NCBI GenBank assembly: GCA_024654525.1
Contig: JANLHI010000030.1
Coordinates: 1 to 64,000 of the forward strand
Origin: Patescibacteria group bacterium
GTDB taxonomy: Bacteria > Patescibacteria > Paceibacteria > UBA6257 > 2-01-FULL-56-20
Length of the DNA: 64,000 nt
Direction: 5' to 3'
The translations under genes were made by a program, and so were the position numbers. This document shows, in pieces, positions 1-6,947 of this stretch. The number at the start of each line of letters is the position of its first letter. The first letter of the stretch is position 1. Below the pieces are notes generated by a model that was given only the letters and a program-made list of their open reading frames with translations, was not told where the DNA came from and made no database searches.

Positions 1-69
1 AATGAACCACTAAGACTTAAGACCGCTGAAAGAATTACTAACCAATGTGCTAGAGATAAACCTAAATAA
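1..69 (+). CDS. Possible 3' end of a CDS cut by the window edge
   Basis: Frame 1 is open from the first base for 22 codons and ends with TAA at 67-69. The peptide is hydrophilic and ends RDKPK. Nothing in it identifies a family. It could be the tail of a real gene entering from the left or chance open frame. Confidence 0.3.
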   Translation, partial: NEPLRLKTAERITNQCARDKPK

Positions 70-225
70 AAATTGCTTGTTAAAAAAGTAAACATATACG
101 GTCATAATCCAAAATCATTATGATTTTTTTGCCCTTCATTGATAAATGCATTTCTTTTTCGCCAAAAATCCCATACAAATTAGCCGCCGAGCGAAGCGAG
201 GTGGGCAATATTCGCTTGCGAAATC

Positions 226-375
226 CTTTCTGGCGGGGACGATTGCCGGAACTTTGAACCGGCAAAGCGACTAAACTTCGCGATTATTGATAAAAATATA
301 CAGAAAATAAGGAGAATTTACAAAGATAAGCCGGAATTATTCGAAATTCCTGAATTCGCTCAAAAAATCTATTAG
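226..375 (+). pseudogene. Possible decayed C-terminal coding fragment
   Basis: A plus-strand frame is open into TAG at 373-375 and reads like coding sequence (KRLNFAIIDKNIQKIRRIYK, then KDKPELFEIPEFAQKIY), but it has no start codon and is shifted relative to the open frame immediately upstream (120-257). The most economical reading is the tail of a broken gene. I do not recognise the family. Otherwise the stretch 70-422 contains only the terminator at its right end. Confidence 0.25.
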
Positions 376-387
376 GTTAGCGTAATA

Positions 388-418
388 GAAAAGGGCTCCG
401 ATATAGTTTCGGAGCCCT
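388..418 (-). terminator. Terminator of the NlpC/P60 gene
   Basis: A 9-bp perfect stem (392-400 with 410-418, GGGCTCCG core) followed on the minus strand by TTTT lies immediately beyond the minus-strand stop codon at 423, the usual layout of a Rho-independent terminator. Confidence 0.75.
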
Positions 419-422
419 GTAG

Positions 423-1034
423 TTATCGAGGAAGTGACTGCAAAACTATCCAGCGAAGATCATCCGCGATCTCAACCTCTCTTTCGGCAGGAGTTCCAAG
501 GGTGAGTACTTCAACGTTTCGCGGAAGATACCGCCTTGCACCGCGGAACTTGTTTTTGCCAACAAACTTTTCAAGTGGACTCTCGATAATCCCTGCCTTC
601 TTGTTGGCGGCGTGGATAATTGTTCCGTCGCCTGTCGCAACACCAACATGACCAACCCCGTCTGCGGGATCGTTCTGATAATAGTCAATCCAGCCGGACA
701 CAAACACAACGTCGCCAAGAAAAAGTTCGTCCAGTTTGACTGGCTCGCCAAGCTCACGCTGCTGAATGGATCGCCGTGGCAACCAAATGCCGCGTTGTGC
801 GTAGAGCCACTTTATGAAGCTGGAGCAATCAACAATCGCTGGAGCTTCGGAAGGATTTGCGCCGCGGCGATACTGCGATGTTCCGATGCACTGCCGAGCG
901 AGCGTGATGATGTCCACTTCTGCCAACACAAAACCTTTGTAATTAAGTATGGCTAAAGTTTCTTCGCGTGAGACCGGCAAGTGCAGAGAATCAAGAATAA
1001 CCGCGCAACGGTTTCCGACAGCTCGGTATTCCAT
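423..1034 (-). CDS. NlpC/P60 family cysteine peptidase
   Basis: 203-aa protein with an NlpC/P60 fold in its central part. Cys70 in VDCSSFIKWLY is the likely nucleophile, His129 in GVGHVGVA and His141 in TIIHAAN complete a Cys-His-His triad. Family members cleave peptidoglycan stem peptides or related amide bonds. No signal peptide or membrane segment is visible, so the protein may be cytoplasmic or released with lysis; the N-terminal 50 residues are family-unassigned. The start at 1034 is preceded by a strong AGGAGG, unusual in this window, which supports it. Monocistronic, between its own terminator and an upstream terminator at about 1.09 kb. Confidence 0.85.
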   Translation of the reverse strand: MEYRAVGNRCAVILDSLHLPVSREETLAILNYKGFVLAEVDIITLARQCIGTSQYRRGANPSEAPAIVDCSSFIKWLYAQRGIWLPRRSIQQRELGEPVKLDELFLGDVVFVSGWIDYYQNDPADGVGHVGVATGDGTIIHAANKKAGIIESPLEKFVGKNKFRGARRYLPRNVEVLTLGTPAEREVEIADDLRWIVLQSLPR

Positions 1035-1074
1035 CTTTTGTCCTCCTCTATGATTGATTGTGAAAGAACTGTAA

Positions 1075-1105
1075 AAACAAAATCTGCCCCAGCGGGGCAG
1101 ATTTC
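1075..1105 (-). terminator. Terminator downstream of tRNA-Ser(UGA)
   Basis: A stem of about 11 bp (ATCTGCCCC arms, loop AGC) is followed on the minus strand by a T-rich tract (GATTTTGTTTTT). It would end leftward transcripts from the tRNA-Ser region before the NlpC gene. Confidence 0.6.
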
Positions 1106-1253
1106 GAGGCTTTGAGCGTCAAAGCCTGCCCCCTAGGTCAGAAGGATAAAAGATGCGTGAACAAAGCTAGACCAAGTTTTTATTCGATGACTGTGAATCA
1201 TATTAATGATGCAACTCTAGCACATTATTTATATAAGTTCAAAGTTGCCAATC

Positions 1254-1310
1254 TGGCGGTGGAGGTGAGATTCGAACTCACGATACCCTTTCGGGCACAG
1301 CAGTTTTTCC
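1254..1310 (-). pseudogene. 3' fragment of a tRNA-Ser
   Basis: Minus-strand sequence reproduces a long-variable-arm stem (CCCGAAAGGG), the T arm GTGAGTTCGAATCTCAC and a 3' acceptor CTCCACC followed by G73 and an encoded CCA, all typical of tRNA-Ser. No matching 5' acceptor (GGTGGAG) or anticodon arm exists upstream, so only the 3' half is present. It lies 10 nt beyond the intact tRNA-Ser(UGA). Confidence 0.7.
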
Positions 1311-1319
1311 CGCACAAGG

Positions 1320-1406
1320 CGGAAGGGGTGAGATTCGAACTCACGATACTGTTTCCAGTATAACGGTTTTCAAGACCGTCGCCTTAAACCGCTCGGCCAC
1401 CCTTCC
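1320..1406 (-). tRNA. tRNA-Ser(UGA)
   Basis: Acceptor GGAAGGG pairs with CCCTTCC, discriminator G, anticodon loop CTTGAAA gives anticodon UGA, and a long variable arm is present as expected for serine. CCA is not fully encoded. Confidence 0.95.
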
Positions 1407-1729
1407 GCTTTGTGGGGGATTATGATTTCTTAACGAATCGAAGATTCGTAGAAATCAGGAACAAGACTGTCCGTTTCAACCGCTCGCTTCGCCCGCCAAA
1501 GCTTTCTTGGAACGACGGCGAGGCACGCCTCCATATGTGCGATAGTATCACGTATTTTCTTCCAAGAAAAGTGAAATGATTCAGTAAATCCCGTTGCAAT
1601 GTTTTCTATTATTGGATTTTTTTTCAAATCAAAAAGAGTGTTGCGGGTGTAGTGGATATCTGTGTATTGATGCACGGGGGATGCACGTTATAATCGAAGA
1701 AAGGTCAATAAACAATTTTTTATATCACA
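1407..1729. other. Gene-poor stretch with a degenerate palindromic repeat
   Basis: No convincing gene is seen. Around 1486-1530 there is a decayed copy of the CTTCGCCCGCCAWAGCTTT element that occurs in better form at 34.8 and 35.2 kb. The minus-strand open frame 1430-1675 crosses this repeat and has no family features. Confidence 0.4.
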
Positions 1730-1972
1730 ATGTTGGATGCAAAGAAATTTGGACTTGCGGCAGGTATTTTGTGGGGAGCGGCAATGCTTGTATTCACGCT
1801 TATTTCAATCGCTACCGGATATGCGGATGAATTTATGAGTCTTATGGCAAATGTGTATCCAGGATACACGGTGAGCGTGGAGGGAAGTGTCATCGGGCTT
1901 ATCTATGGATTTCTCGATGGGTTTATCGGGTGTTATCTTTTCGCCGCGATTTATAATAAATTGCACGGATAA
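1730..1972 (+). CDS. Small holin-like membrane protein
   Basis: 80-aa protein with two hydrophobic segments (about residues 8-27 and 55-76) separated by a short loop containing YPGYTVS, then GLIYGFLDGFIGCYLFAAIYNK. This pattern matches small proteins often annotated as bacteriophage holin in Patescibacteria and other bacteria; a role in lysis is not established for them. The start at 1730 gives a short cytoplasmic N terminus. A very strong bidirectional terminator follows at 1995-2036. It may be a phage relic or a resident membrane protein. Confidence 0.65.
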   Translation: MLDAKKFGLAAGILWGAAMLVFTLISIATGYADEFMSLMANVYPGYTVSVEGSVIGLIYGFLDGFIGCYLFAAIYNKLHG

Positions 1973-1994
1973 ATTATCTACCTTACGTGTGTTG

Positions 1995-2036
1995 AAAAGC
2001 AAAATTGCCTCATGTAGGTGAGGCAATTTTGCTTTT
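1995..2036. terminator. Bidirectional terminator, 18-bp perfect stem
   Basis: An 18-bp perfect inverted repeat (1995-2012 with 2019-2036, loop TGTAGG) with AAAA on the left and TTTT on the right can terminate the holin-like gene rightwards and the tRNA-Ala transcript leftwards. Confidence 0.85.
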
Positions 2037-2066
2037 GTAGTGGTCATTTTTTCTTCAAATTTGGAA

Positions 2067-2140
2067 TGGTGGACCTAGGCAGAATCGGACTGCCAACTCC
2101 TCATTGCAAATGAGGTGTTATGCCACTTAACTATAGGCCC
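2067..2140 (-). tRNA. tRNA-Ala(UGC)
   Basis: Acceptor GGGCCTA with TAGGTCC, anticodon loop TTTGCAA (UGC), T arm GGCAG/CTGCC, discriminator A and an encoded CCA. Confidence 0.92.
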
Positions 2141-2289
2141 AAGTGATGCGCGAAGGGTATATATATGAGCGAAGCAAATATAGACCCTCTGCTGGACTAT
2201 TTTTGCAGATTCCGGAGTATTTTGCAAAACCTTCTTAACTTTGCGTATCTAATAAAGAGAATGCATGAGAGTATTTTGATTACAACATT

Positions 2290-2323
2290 AACATTCTCAC
2301 ATTCTGCAGAATGTGAGAATGTT
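2290..2323. repeat. 34-bp perfect palindrome
   Basis: Positions 2290-2323 are a perfect palindrome centred on the GC at 2306/2307 with arms AACATTCTCACATTCT. GTTTT follows on the plus strand, so it can act as a terminator, but it lies between two leftward tRNA genes and could equally be a protein-binding site or mobile-element relic. Confidence 0.7.
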
Positions 2324-2387
2324 GTTTTGCCAAGGAATTCAGGAGAAATAAAAAAAAAGGCCAGCGTATAGCCATCCTGCTTTTATG

Positions 2388-2458
2388 TGGACCTACGGGG
2401 AATTGAACCCCGACCTTCTCCATGCCATGGAGACGTAATGCCGTTTTACTATAGGCCC
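2388..2458 (-). tRNA. tRNA-Ala(GGC)
   Basis: Acceptor GGGCCTA/TAGGTCC, anticodon stem TCTCC/GGAGA with loop ATGGCAT (GGC), T arm CGGGG/CCCCG, discriminator A. Same acceptor as the neighbouring tRNA-Ala(UGC). Confidence 0.92.
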
Positions 2459-2833
2459 TAGTGAGAGGCGAAGTGAACACATTATATTCATTTCGTCCGA
2501 GTGACGGAGAGTTGTGTGTGCGAAGCAAACATATGCCCGTCAGGGAGATTGTATGCAAATGTTTCTAAAAATGGAACGGGCGAGGTCGCGCGTCCCACCT
2601 TCTGGCTTTGAAAAAGCCGTTGAGTTCTGTTTTGGTGCCCCCTCATGGTCTCGGATTTGTAGAGATGAGGCCACATAAGGGTTTTTTGAGGTCTACCGTA
2701 GGTTTTGTTTGAAGCACCTCGGTCACTGCAATATAGGAGATTTTTCGGGCTAATTCCAGCGGGTAGAGCTCGGTCGAGGACTTTTCGGAATGTTACAAAT
2801 GTGACACTTTTTTGAGATTTTGACGCGTCACAT
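2459..2833. other. Unassigned 375-bp stretch
   Basis: No gene could be assigned. A minus-strand frame is open across it (2488-2907) but overlaps the 3' end of the membrane gene at 2834, is rich in Arg, Ser and Thr, and matches no family I know. The GC-rich blocks and absence of repeats leave open a structured RNA. Confidence 0.35.
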
Positions 2834-3364
2834 TTATAGGCACAGGAAGAACTGTATGATGTGTCTCCATGGAAGAGTCGAAAGGGTAAGTAGGGTGTAA
2901 AGAGCAATAAAGATCCATGGCACCCATCGCTCTATTTTAGTGAATGGCCAATAGATCTCTTTATTTTTACCCCTACCCAGCATTTCCCATTCCGTATCGT
3001 ACAGTGCCAAAGGCAAACGAGCCTCGATCGCGTGAATAACCTGAAACTTACCTCCATTTAAGCCATCATAGGATCGGATTATTCGATACCATAAATAACA
3101 CATTGTGATTCCAGCGATGGAAGCTGATATCAGAATTGAGACTATGTCGCCCCCATTCGTCTTAGTAGCCACAAATCCAAGCAGAGCTACGAGAGCTGTG
3201 TTTAGCCCCAAGAAGAATTCGTTGGCTTTTTGCCTGCGATCGCTGATTTTTTCCGCCGAGGCTATATAAATTTTATACTGCTCCAGAAGATGCTCGATAT
3301 ACCGGTCGCCGTATTTATCGCTGGCCGATACGAAGAGTATCTTCTGGATATCCTCAGGTTTCAT
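2834..3364 (-). CDS. RipA/SLATT-like octameric-type membrane protein
   Basis: 176-aa integral membrane protein. An amphipathic N-terminal region (LLEQYKIYIASAEKISDRRQ) precedes two adjacent hydrophobic helices (about 48-66 and 74-95), and a third lies near the C terminus (about 148-170). The SAEKISDRRQKANEFFL signature resembles the RipA family of small octameric membrane proteins, related in architecture to SLATT effectors. It starts immediately after the stop codon of the TIR gene, so the two are almost certainly one operon. By analogy with SLATT systems it may be the membrane-perturbing partner of the TIR protein; this is inference. Confidence 0.7.
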   Translation of the reverse strand: MKPEDIQKILFVSASDKYGDRYIEHLLEQYKIYIASAEKISDRRQKANEFFLGLNTALVALLGFVATKTNGGDIVSILISASIAGITMCYLWYRIIRSYDGLNGGKFQVIHAIEARLPLALYDTEWEMLGRGKNKEIYWPFTKIERWVPWIFIALYTLLTLSTLPWRHIIQFFLCL

Positions 3365-3739
3365 CTAAAGTGAGTTTATGAAGTTTGTTATGTTAGGCCA
3401 TGTCCAGTGGTAAATCCGCCTACCACTCAATTCTGAAGGAATACGTTTAACTCCCTCGTCATGAATGTAAACCGGGAAAACGGGGATGCTTTCTTCGTAC
3501 GCACATTTTATTTCCCAAAGAGCCCCATCGGCATTAATAGTGTTATCGCTCACAAAAGCCACAACACCATCGCAACTCTTGATTCGTTCGCGACACTGAG
3601 TTTTCCAAGACGACGACCAAGGCTCTTTCACTGACATGTCCACAAAATCGAACGGGGTATTTTCCTGTTTCGACTGATACGTCAAATTATCTCGAGCAAA
3701 CTTATCTTCCATTGCGAAACTGACAAAAATTCTTTTCAT
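3365..3739 (-). CDS. TIR-like domain protein (DUF1863/ThsB type)
   Basis: 124-aa single-domain protein with the TIR-like order: strand KRIFVSFAMED, an alpha/beta core, SCDGVVAFVSDNT, then GALWEIKCAYEESIPVFPVYI, where Glu76 in WEI is positioned like the catalytic or conserved Glu of TIR domains. ThsB-type TIR proteins make NAD-derived signals in Thoeris defence. No ThsA-like or SMODS gene is adjacent; instead a RipA/SLATT-like membrane gene abuts its stop codon. First gene of a two-gene leftward operon. Function as a defence sensor or enzyme is inferred. Confidence 0.75.
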   Translation of the reverse strand: MKRIFVSFAMEDKFARDNLTYQSKQENTPFDFVDMSVKEPWSSSWKTQCRERIKSCDGVVAFVSDNTINADGALWEIKCAYEESIPVFPVYIHDEGVKRIPSELSGRRIYHWTWPNITNFINSL

Positions 3740-3766
3740 TTTGTTTTATTTGATTTTATTAATTAG

Positions 3767-3812
3767 GCATACACGGATCACTCTTCCTTCCCCGGAAGCA
3801 ATCCGTGTATGC
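3767..3812. repeat. 12-bp inverted repeat with nested stem
   Basis: GCATACACGGAT (3767-3778) is perfectly inverted at 3801-3812, and the loop holds a second 5-bp stem (CTTCC/GGAAG). It sits between the 47-aa gene and the TIR operon. It lacks a clear T tract, so it may be an attenuator or binding site as well as a terminator. Confidence 0.55.
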
Positions 3813-3827
3813 TTGCGAATACAAGCA

Positions 3828-3971
3828 CTATTTCTTAGTGTCTCCGTATCCTGGCTTGGGAACACGTTCGACTACGTGCGTGTTGGGTTGCCGCCGGGCC
3901 TCTTCCACGGTTGTGAATTCGCCGGTTTTTGCATCCCGTCCACGAGTGGTCGTCTTTGATTCTTTACTCAT
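3828..3971 (-). CDS. 47-aa small protein of the RDAKTGxF type
   Basis: A 47-codon minus-strand gene. The peptide carries GRDAKTGEFTTVEEARRQP and THVVERVPKPGYG. Small proteins with the pattern RDA(K/S)TG(E/Q)F followed by an EEA/AxxxP helix and a TTVVE strand are widespread in phage, plasmid and defence neighbourhoods and are often misannotated as multidrug transporters. Function unknown. It lies between the LexA-like gene and the TIR operon and has no strong ribosome-binding site. Confidence 0.65.
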   Translation of the reverse strand: MSKESKTTTRGRDAKTGEFTTVEEARRQPNTHVVERVPKPGYGDTKK

Positions 3972-4005
3972 TTATCTCGTATTATTGGTGCTGATTGGGC
4001 GTCAG

Positions 4006-4143
4006 TATGATAGAGTGTAAGTGTAAGCTTTCCTCGTTTCACAACTAGCTTCTCGAAGAATCGACGCGGGGCCGGAGCGGGAAGGAAACCCCTCTCCGAT
4101 TTAAACGCCCAGAAAAGCCGCTCAGTTACGGGCGGTTTTTTTT
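4006..4143 (+). ncRNA. Candidate small RNA upstream of the lexA-like terminator
   Basis: A -10-like TATGAT at 4006-4011 (with a weak TTGGTG at 3985, spacer 15) precedes about 125 nt without an ORF, containing the nested stem GGAG/CTCC near 4073-4098 and ending in the hairpin 4117-4136 followed by T8. Promoter, structured body and terminator in one direction suggest a small RNA. The body matches no family I recognise. Confidence 0.35.
4117..4143. terminator. Terminator hairpin with T8
   Basis: Stem GCCGCT/GGGCGGT (with G-T pairs) followed by eight T on the plus strand and TTTT on the minus strand. It can end the candidate plus-strand RNA and the leftward lexA-like gene. Confidence 0.7.
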
Positions 4144-4204
4144 GACCTTCAAATCTTTTCCCGGAAAGTTATCAACCGTGTTGTGTTTTCTAAGTTCCAT
4201 GTTT

Positions 4205-4828
4205 TTAATAAAGATTTTTGGGAAGCGTTGCGACTACTACGCCTTGGACAACAAAATCCTCGGTTAAAATTATTGGCCTGTGTTCTTTGTCAGTGGAATT
4301 CGGTTTTAAGACAATGGATCCATTTTCACGATCATGATAAAGAAGCTTGATTGTCGCGTCGTTATTTATGAGAGCGACTATTCTTTCACCGTCTTCGGCA
4401 GTTGGTTGCTGTTTAATGAGAACCAAATCCCCGTCATTTATGCCGGATTTATTCATGGAGGTACCGACTGCGCGCAAAAGAAAATAAGAATGGCCTGGCT
4501 TGGCGAAGCGGGTCGAGACATCAATTATGGCTTCGACATCCTGTTCGGCGAGCGAAGGCGATCCACAAGCCACCGATCCAACAAGCGGTACCTCCATAGT
4601 CCGATCTTCCATGGGTGATTCCATGTTTTGGGCGAGCTTAATAACGCCATTCGAATACGAAACCAGACCACGTTTCTTGAGGCGTTCCAGCATAAGCTGG
4701 ACGGAGCGTGGCGAGGCATAACCAACAACCCTGCCTATTTCCCGGAGAGAAGGTGTTACGCCCGTGCTTAATACCTTGCCCCGAAGGAAAGCGTAGCCTT
4801 GAAGATCCTTTTTGTTTACTTGGTTCAT
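4205..4828 (-). CDS. LexA-like self-cleaving transcriptional repressor
   Basis: 207-aa S24/LexA family protein. Residues 5-68 form a winged helix-turn-helix (TPSLREIGRVVGYASPRSVQ), followed by the autoproteolysis domain. The scissile bond is likely Cys88-Gly89 in SVACGSP, Ser124 in GTSM and Lys161 in ATIKLL form the Ser-Lys dyad with the 37-residue spacing of E. coli LexA. A Cys-Gly site instead of Ala-Gly recalls UmuD and phage repressors. The gene is divergent from the winged-helix gene at 4883 across a 54-bp intergenic region likely to hold shared operators, and next to methyltransferase and terminase genes. It could be the chromosomal SOS repressor or a prophage repressor; context favours the latter. 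Confidence 0.85.
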   Translation of the reverse strand: MNQVNKKDLQGYAFLRGKVLSTGVTPSLREIGRVVGYASPRSVQLMLERLKKRGLVSYSNGVIKLAQNMESPMEDRTMEVPLVGSVACGSPSLAEQDVEAIIDVSTRFAKPGHSYFLLRAVGTSMNKSGINDGDLVLIKQQPTAEDGERIVALINNDATIKLLYHDRENGSIVLKPNSTDKEHRPIILTEDFVVQGVVVATLPKNLY

Positions 4829-4882
4829 CGGGATAAGTATACTGGATTGTCCACCTCTGTCAACCTATGCTAGGATATTGCC
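4829..4882. promoter_or_regulatory. Divergent promoter/operator region of the lexA-like gene
   Basis: The 54 bp between two divergent genes contains the palindrome AGTATACT and a plus-strand TTGTCC plus -10-like TATGCT/GGATATT set ending next to the ATG at 4883. It is the natural place for autoregulatory LexA-like operators, although no known LexA-box consensus is evident. Confidence 0.45.
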
Positions 4883-5521
4883 ATGGATACACCGCTTACC
4901 AGGCGGACAGTTGAAACCTACCTCCCCGTCTTACGGGCTATTTATGCATCCATTGAGGTTTCCGTTACAACCGCAAGTCGGCTGGAGAACAGGGACGACC
5001 TTTATTTCTTTTATCTGGGAAAAGAATTCGGAACCTCCAATATTTTACACACCACATATCTACTCAAACTTTGGCTGAAGGACTCTCGCGACTTCGAGAT
5101 GAGGCCGATGATGTTCCACAAAAAGAATAGGAAAGCGAAGTGGGTCGACCTTATCAAATTGCTTGATGAAAAAATTACGGAATATCACGACGGCGTCCCT
5201 ATCATTGAGGTTGGTATCCATCGCAACGGGCGTGTCGTTCGAGAGTTTATGGGACAAAAACTTATTCATGACTTTGGAAGCGACGGGCTCAAAAGAAAAG
5301 TTGTATCTTATCTCGCTGGGCGCGGCAGTTTTACGAAAACTCCGGAAATCCAAAAGTATATCGGTTCGAAGAGTACCGAGTCCGCTGTGAAGGCAATTCG
5401 TTCTATCAACTCAACTCTTCGTTTGCGTCTCCAGTTTCCGAAGAAGCAAAAATTCATCGATAGTAAGCGGGGTTCCGGTTACGGCATTAACCCGATTTAC
5501 AACGTGGTTTTGTTGGATTAG
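4883..5521 (+). CDS. Unknown protein with C-terminal winged-helix-like domain
   Basis: 212-aa protein, family not recognised. The C-terminal 75 residues (from KVVSYLAGRGSFTKTPEIQK) have a winged-helix look and end in RGSGYGINPIYNVVLLD, similar to the wing strand of OmpR-type domains (RGxGYxI). The N-terminal part is alpha/beta with no catalytic motif visible. Divergent from the LexA-like repressor, so it may be repressed by it and serve as a phage or SOS regulator; this is inference. A clean terminator follows at 5560. Confidence 0.6.
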   Translation: MDTPLTRRTVETYLPVLRAIYASIEVSVTTASRLENRDDLYFFYLGKEFGTSNILHTTYLLKLWLKDSRDFEMRPMMFHKKNRKAKWVDLIKLLDEKITEYHDGVPIIEVGIHRNGRVVREFMGQKLIHDFGSDGLKRKVVSYLAGRGSFTKTPEIQKYIGSKSTESAVKAIRSINSTLRLRLQFPKKQKFIDSKRGSGYGINPIYNVVLLD

Positions 5522-5559
5522 ACGACCTCCCCGCATCCGGTGTGGATAACTATTTTTAG

Positions 5560-5583
5560 AACCTTGTTTTACAAGGTTTTTTT
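5560..5583 (+). terminator. Rho-independent terminator
   Basis: Stem AACCTTG/CAAGGTT with a 5-nt loop and T7, 40 bp after the winged-helix gene stop. Confidence 0.85.
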
Positions 5584-5669
5584 GTGTGGACAGTTCCAGA
5601 TGTGTTCCATATAAGTCACGTTCCGAATAGGAGAAGATATAAAAGTCGAAAAAACAAAAAAATAAACCT

Positions 5670-6947
5670 ATGCCTGCACAAAAACTTTCATGGAGGAACG
5701 AAGTGCGTCGGGTTTCGGATCTCGTGCCGAATCCGAAAAACCCTCGTTCCATCTCGCCGAAGCAGATGGAGGACTTGAAGCGCAGTCTCAAGAAATTCGG
5801 CCTGGTCGAATTGCCCGCGATAAACACTAACAACAGAATCTTGGCCGGACACCAACGCCTCCTCGCGCTCCAACTCCTCGGACGCGGTGACGAAAAGATT
5901 CCCGTTCGCGTGCCAACGCGCCCGCTCACAAAGAAGGAATACGATCAATATCTTCTGACCAGTAACCGCGTCCACGGTGAATGGGATTATCAAATGCTCG
6001 CCGAGCAATTCGATGTCGAAATGCTCCTCGCCTCAGGCTTTGACGACGGGGATCTCTCGGTTATTTTCGACGATCTTCAAGTGGAAGACGACGAATTCGA
6101 TCCGGAAAAAGAATTAAAGAAGATAAAGAAAACGGATGTGAAGCCGGGAAGTCTCTACCAACTGGGACCGCACCGTATTCTTTGTGGCGACAGCACCAAT
6201 TCCGAAGTCGTCAAGAAACTCATGGGCGGCAAGAGTGCGGCGGTCATTCTCCAAGATCCCCCGTACAACATCGGTCTCAGCTATAACAAAGGCATCGGCG
6301 GGAAAGGTAATTACGGCGGTGAAACGAACGACGCGAAGTCAGACGAAGAATATGAATCATTTCTCCGCAAAGCCCTTGCGAATGGCGTCGACGCCTGCGA
6401 GAAGGACGCACACGTGTTCACATACCACGATCCCCGCTACACCTGGCTTTTGCAAAAACTTTACAAAGAGCTGGGCATCGCGTACAAGCGGACGTGTTTG
6501 TGGGTAAAAAATAATTCTACGCCCACACCTAACGTCGCCTTCAATCGCCAATATGAACCGGCGCTCTACGGCGTTATCGGGAAACCGTATCTTTCGGAGC
6601 GATCATTCAATTTTTCCGAGATCTTAAACCGCGATGTTGGGATCGGTAATCGCACCATAGACGACATTTACGATTTGATAGACATCTGGCTCGTAAAGCG
6701 GCTCGGCGGTTCGGAGTATGAGCATCCCACTGAAAAGCCGCCCATGCTGCACGAGCGGCCGCTGCGGCGTTGCACTAAGCCGGGAGATATCGTGCTTGAT
6801 CTGTTCTCTGGTTCATCCAGTATTATGGTCGCTTGCCACGGGTTGAAGCGCATCGCGTATATGGTCGAACGCGAGCCGATTTTCGTTCAATTATCGCTAA
6901 ACAGATATGCCAAACTTACGGGAGAAAAAGCAAAAAGGATCGCCTAA
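5670..6947 (+). CDS. ParB-like domain fused to DNA methyltransferase
   Basis: 425 aa. Residues about 10-110 form a ParB/Srx-like domain (VSDLVPNPKNPR, ILAGHQRLLALQLLG). Residues about 155-420 form a beta-class N4/N6 DNA methyltransferase: catalytic DPPY at 196-199, a SAM-binding LDLFSGSSSIMVACH near the end, and the HPTEKP motif between them. Such ParB-methyltransferase fusions are common in phages and integrative elements and modify phage DNA to evade restriction. It overlaps the next methyltransferase gene by 41 bp and lies upstream of the terminase genes. Confidence 0.9.
   Translation: MPAQKLSWRNEVRRVSDLVPNPKNPRSISPKQMEDLKRSLKKFGLVELPAINTNNRILAGHQRLLALQLLGRGDEKIPVRVPTRPLTKKEYDQYLLTSNRVHGEWDYQMLAEQFDVEMLLASGFDDGDLSVIFDDLQVEDDEFDPEKELKKIKKTDVKPGSLYQLGPHRILCGDSTNSEVVKKLMGGKSAAVILQDPPYNIGLSYNKGIGGKGNYGGETNDAKSDEEYESFLRKALANGVDACEKDAHVFTYHDPRYTWLLQKLYKELGIAYKRTCLWVKNNSTPTPNVAFNRQYEPALYGVIGKPYLSERSFNFSEILNRDVGIGNRTIDDIYDLIDIWLVKRLGGSEYEHPTEKPPMLHERPLRRCTKPGDIVLDLFSGSSSIMVACHGLKRIAYMVEREPIFVQLSLNRYAKLTGEKAKRIA

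Noticed and set aside
1430..1675. 81-aa minus-strand open frame
   Set aside because: Crosses a decayed palindromic repeat, no family motif, no ribosome-binding site; likely chance.
2488..2907. 139-aa minus-strand open frame
   Set aside because: Overlaps the 3' end of the RipA-like gene in another frame and has low-complexity basic composition; kept only as an unexplained block.
3741..4020. Two plus-strand open frames of about 70 aa
   Set aside because: Antisense to the 47-aa gene, which has the better coding pattern.
5411..5929. 172-aa minus-strand open frame
   Set aside because: Antisense to the winged-helix and ParB-methyltransferase genes and spans a terminator.
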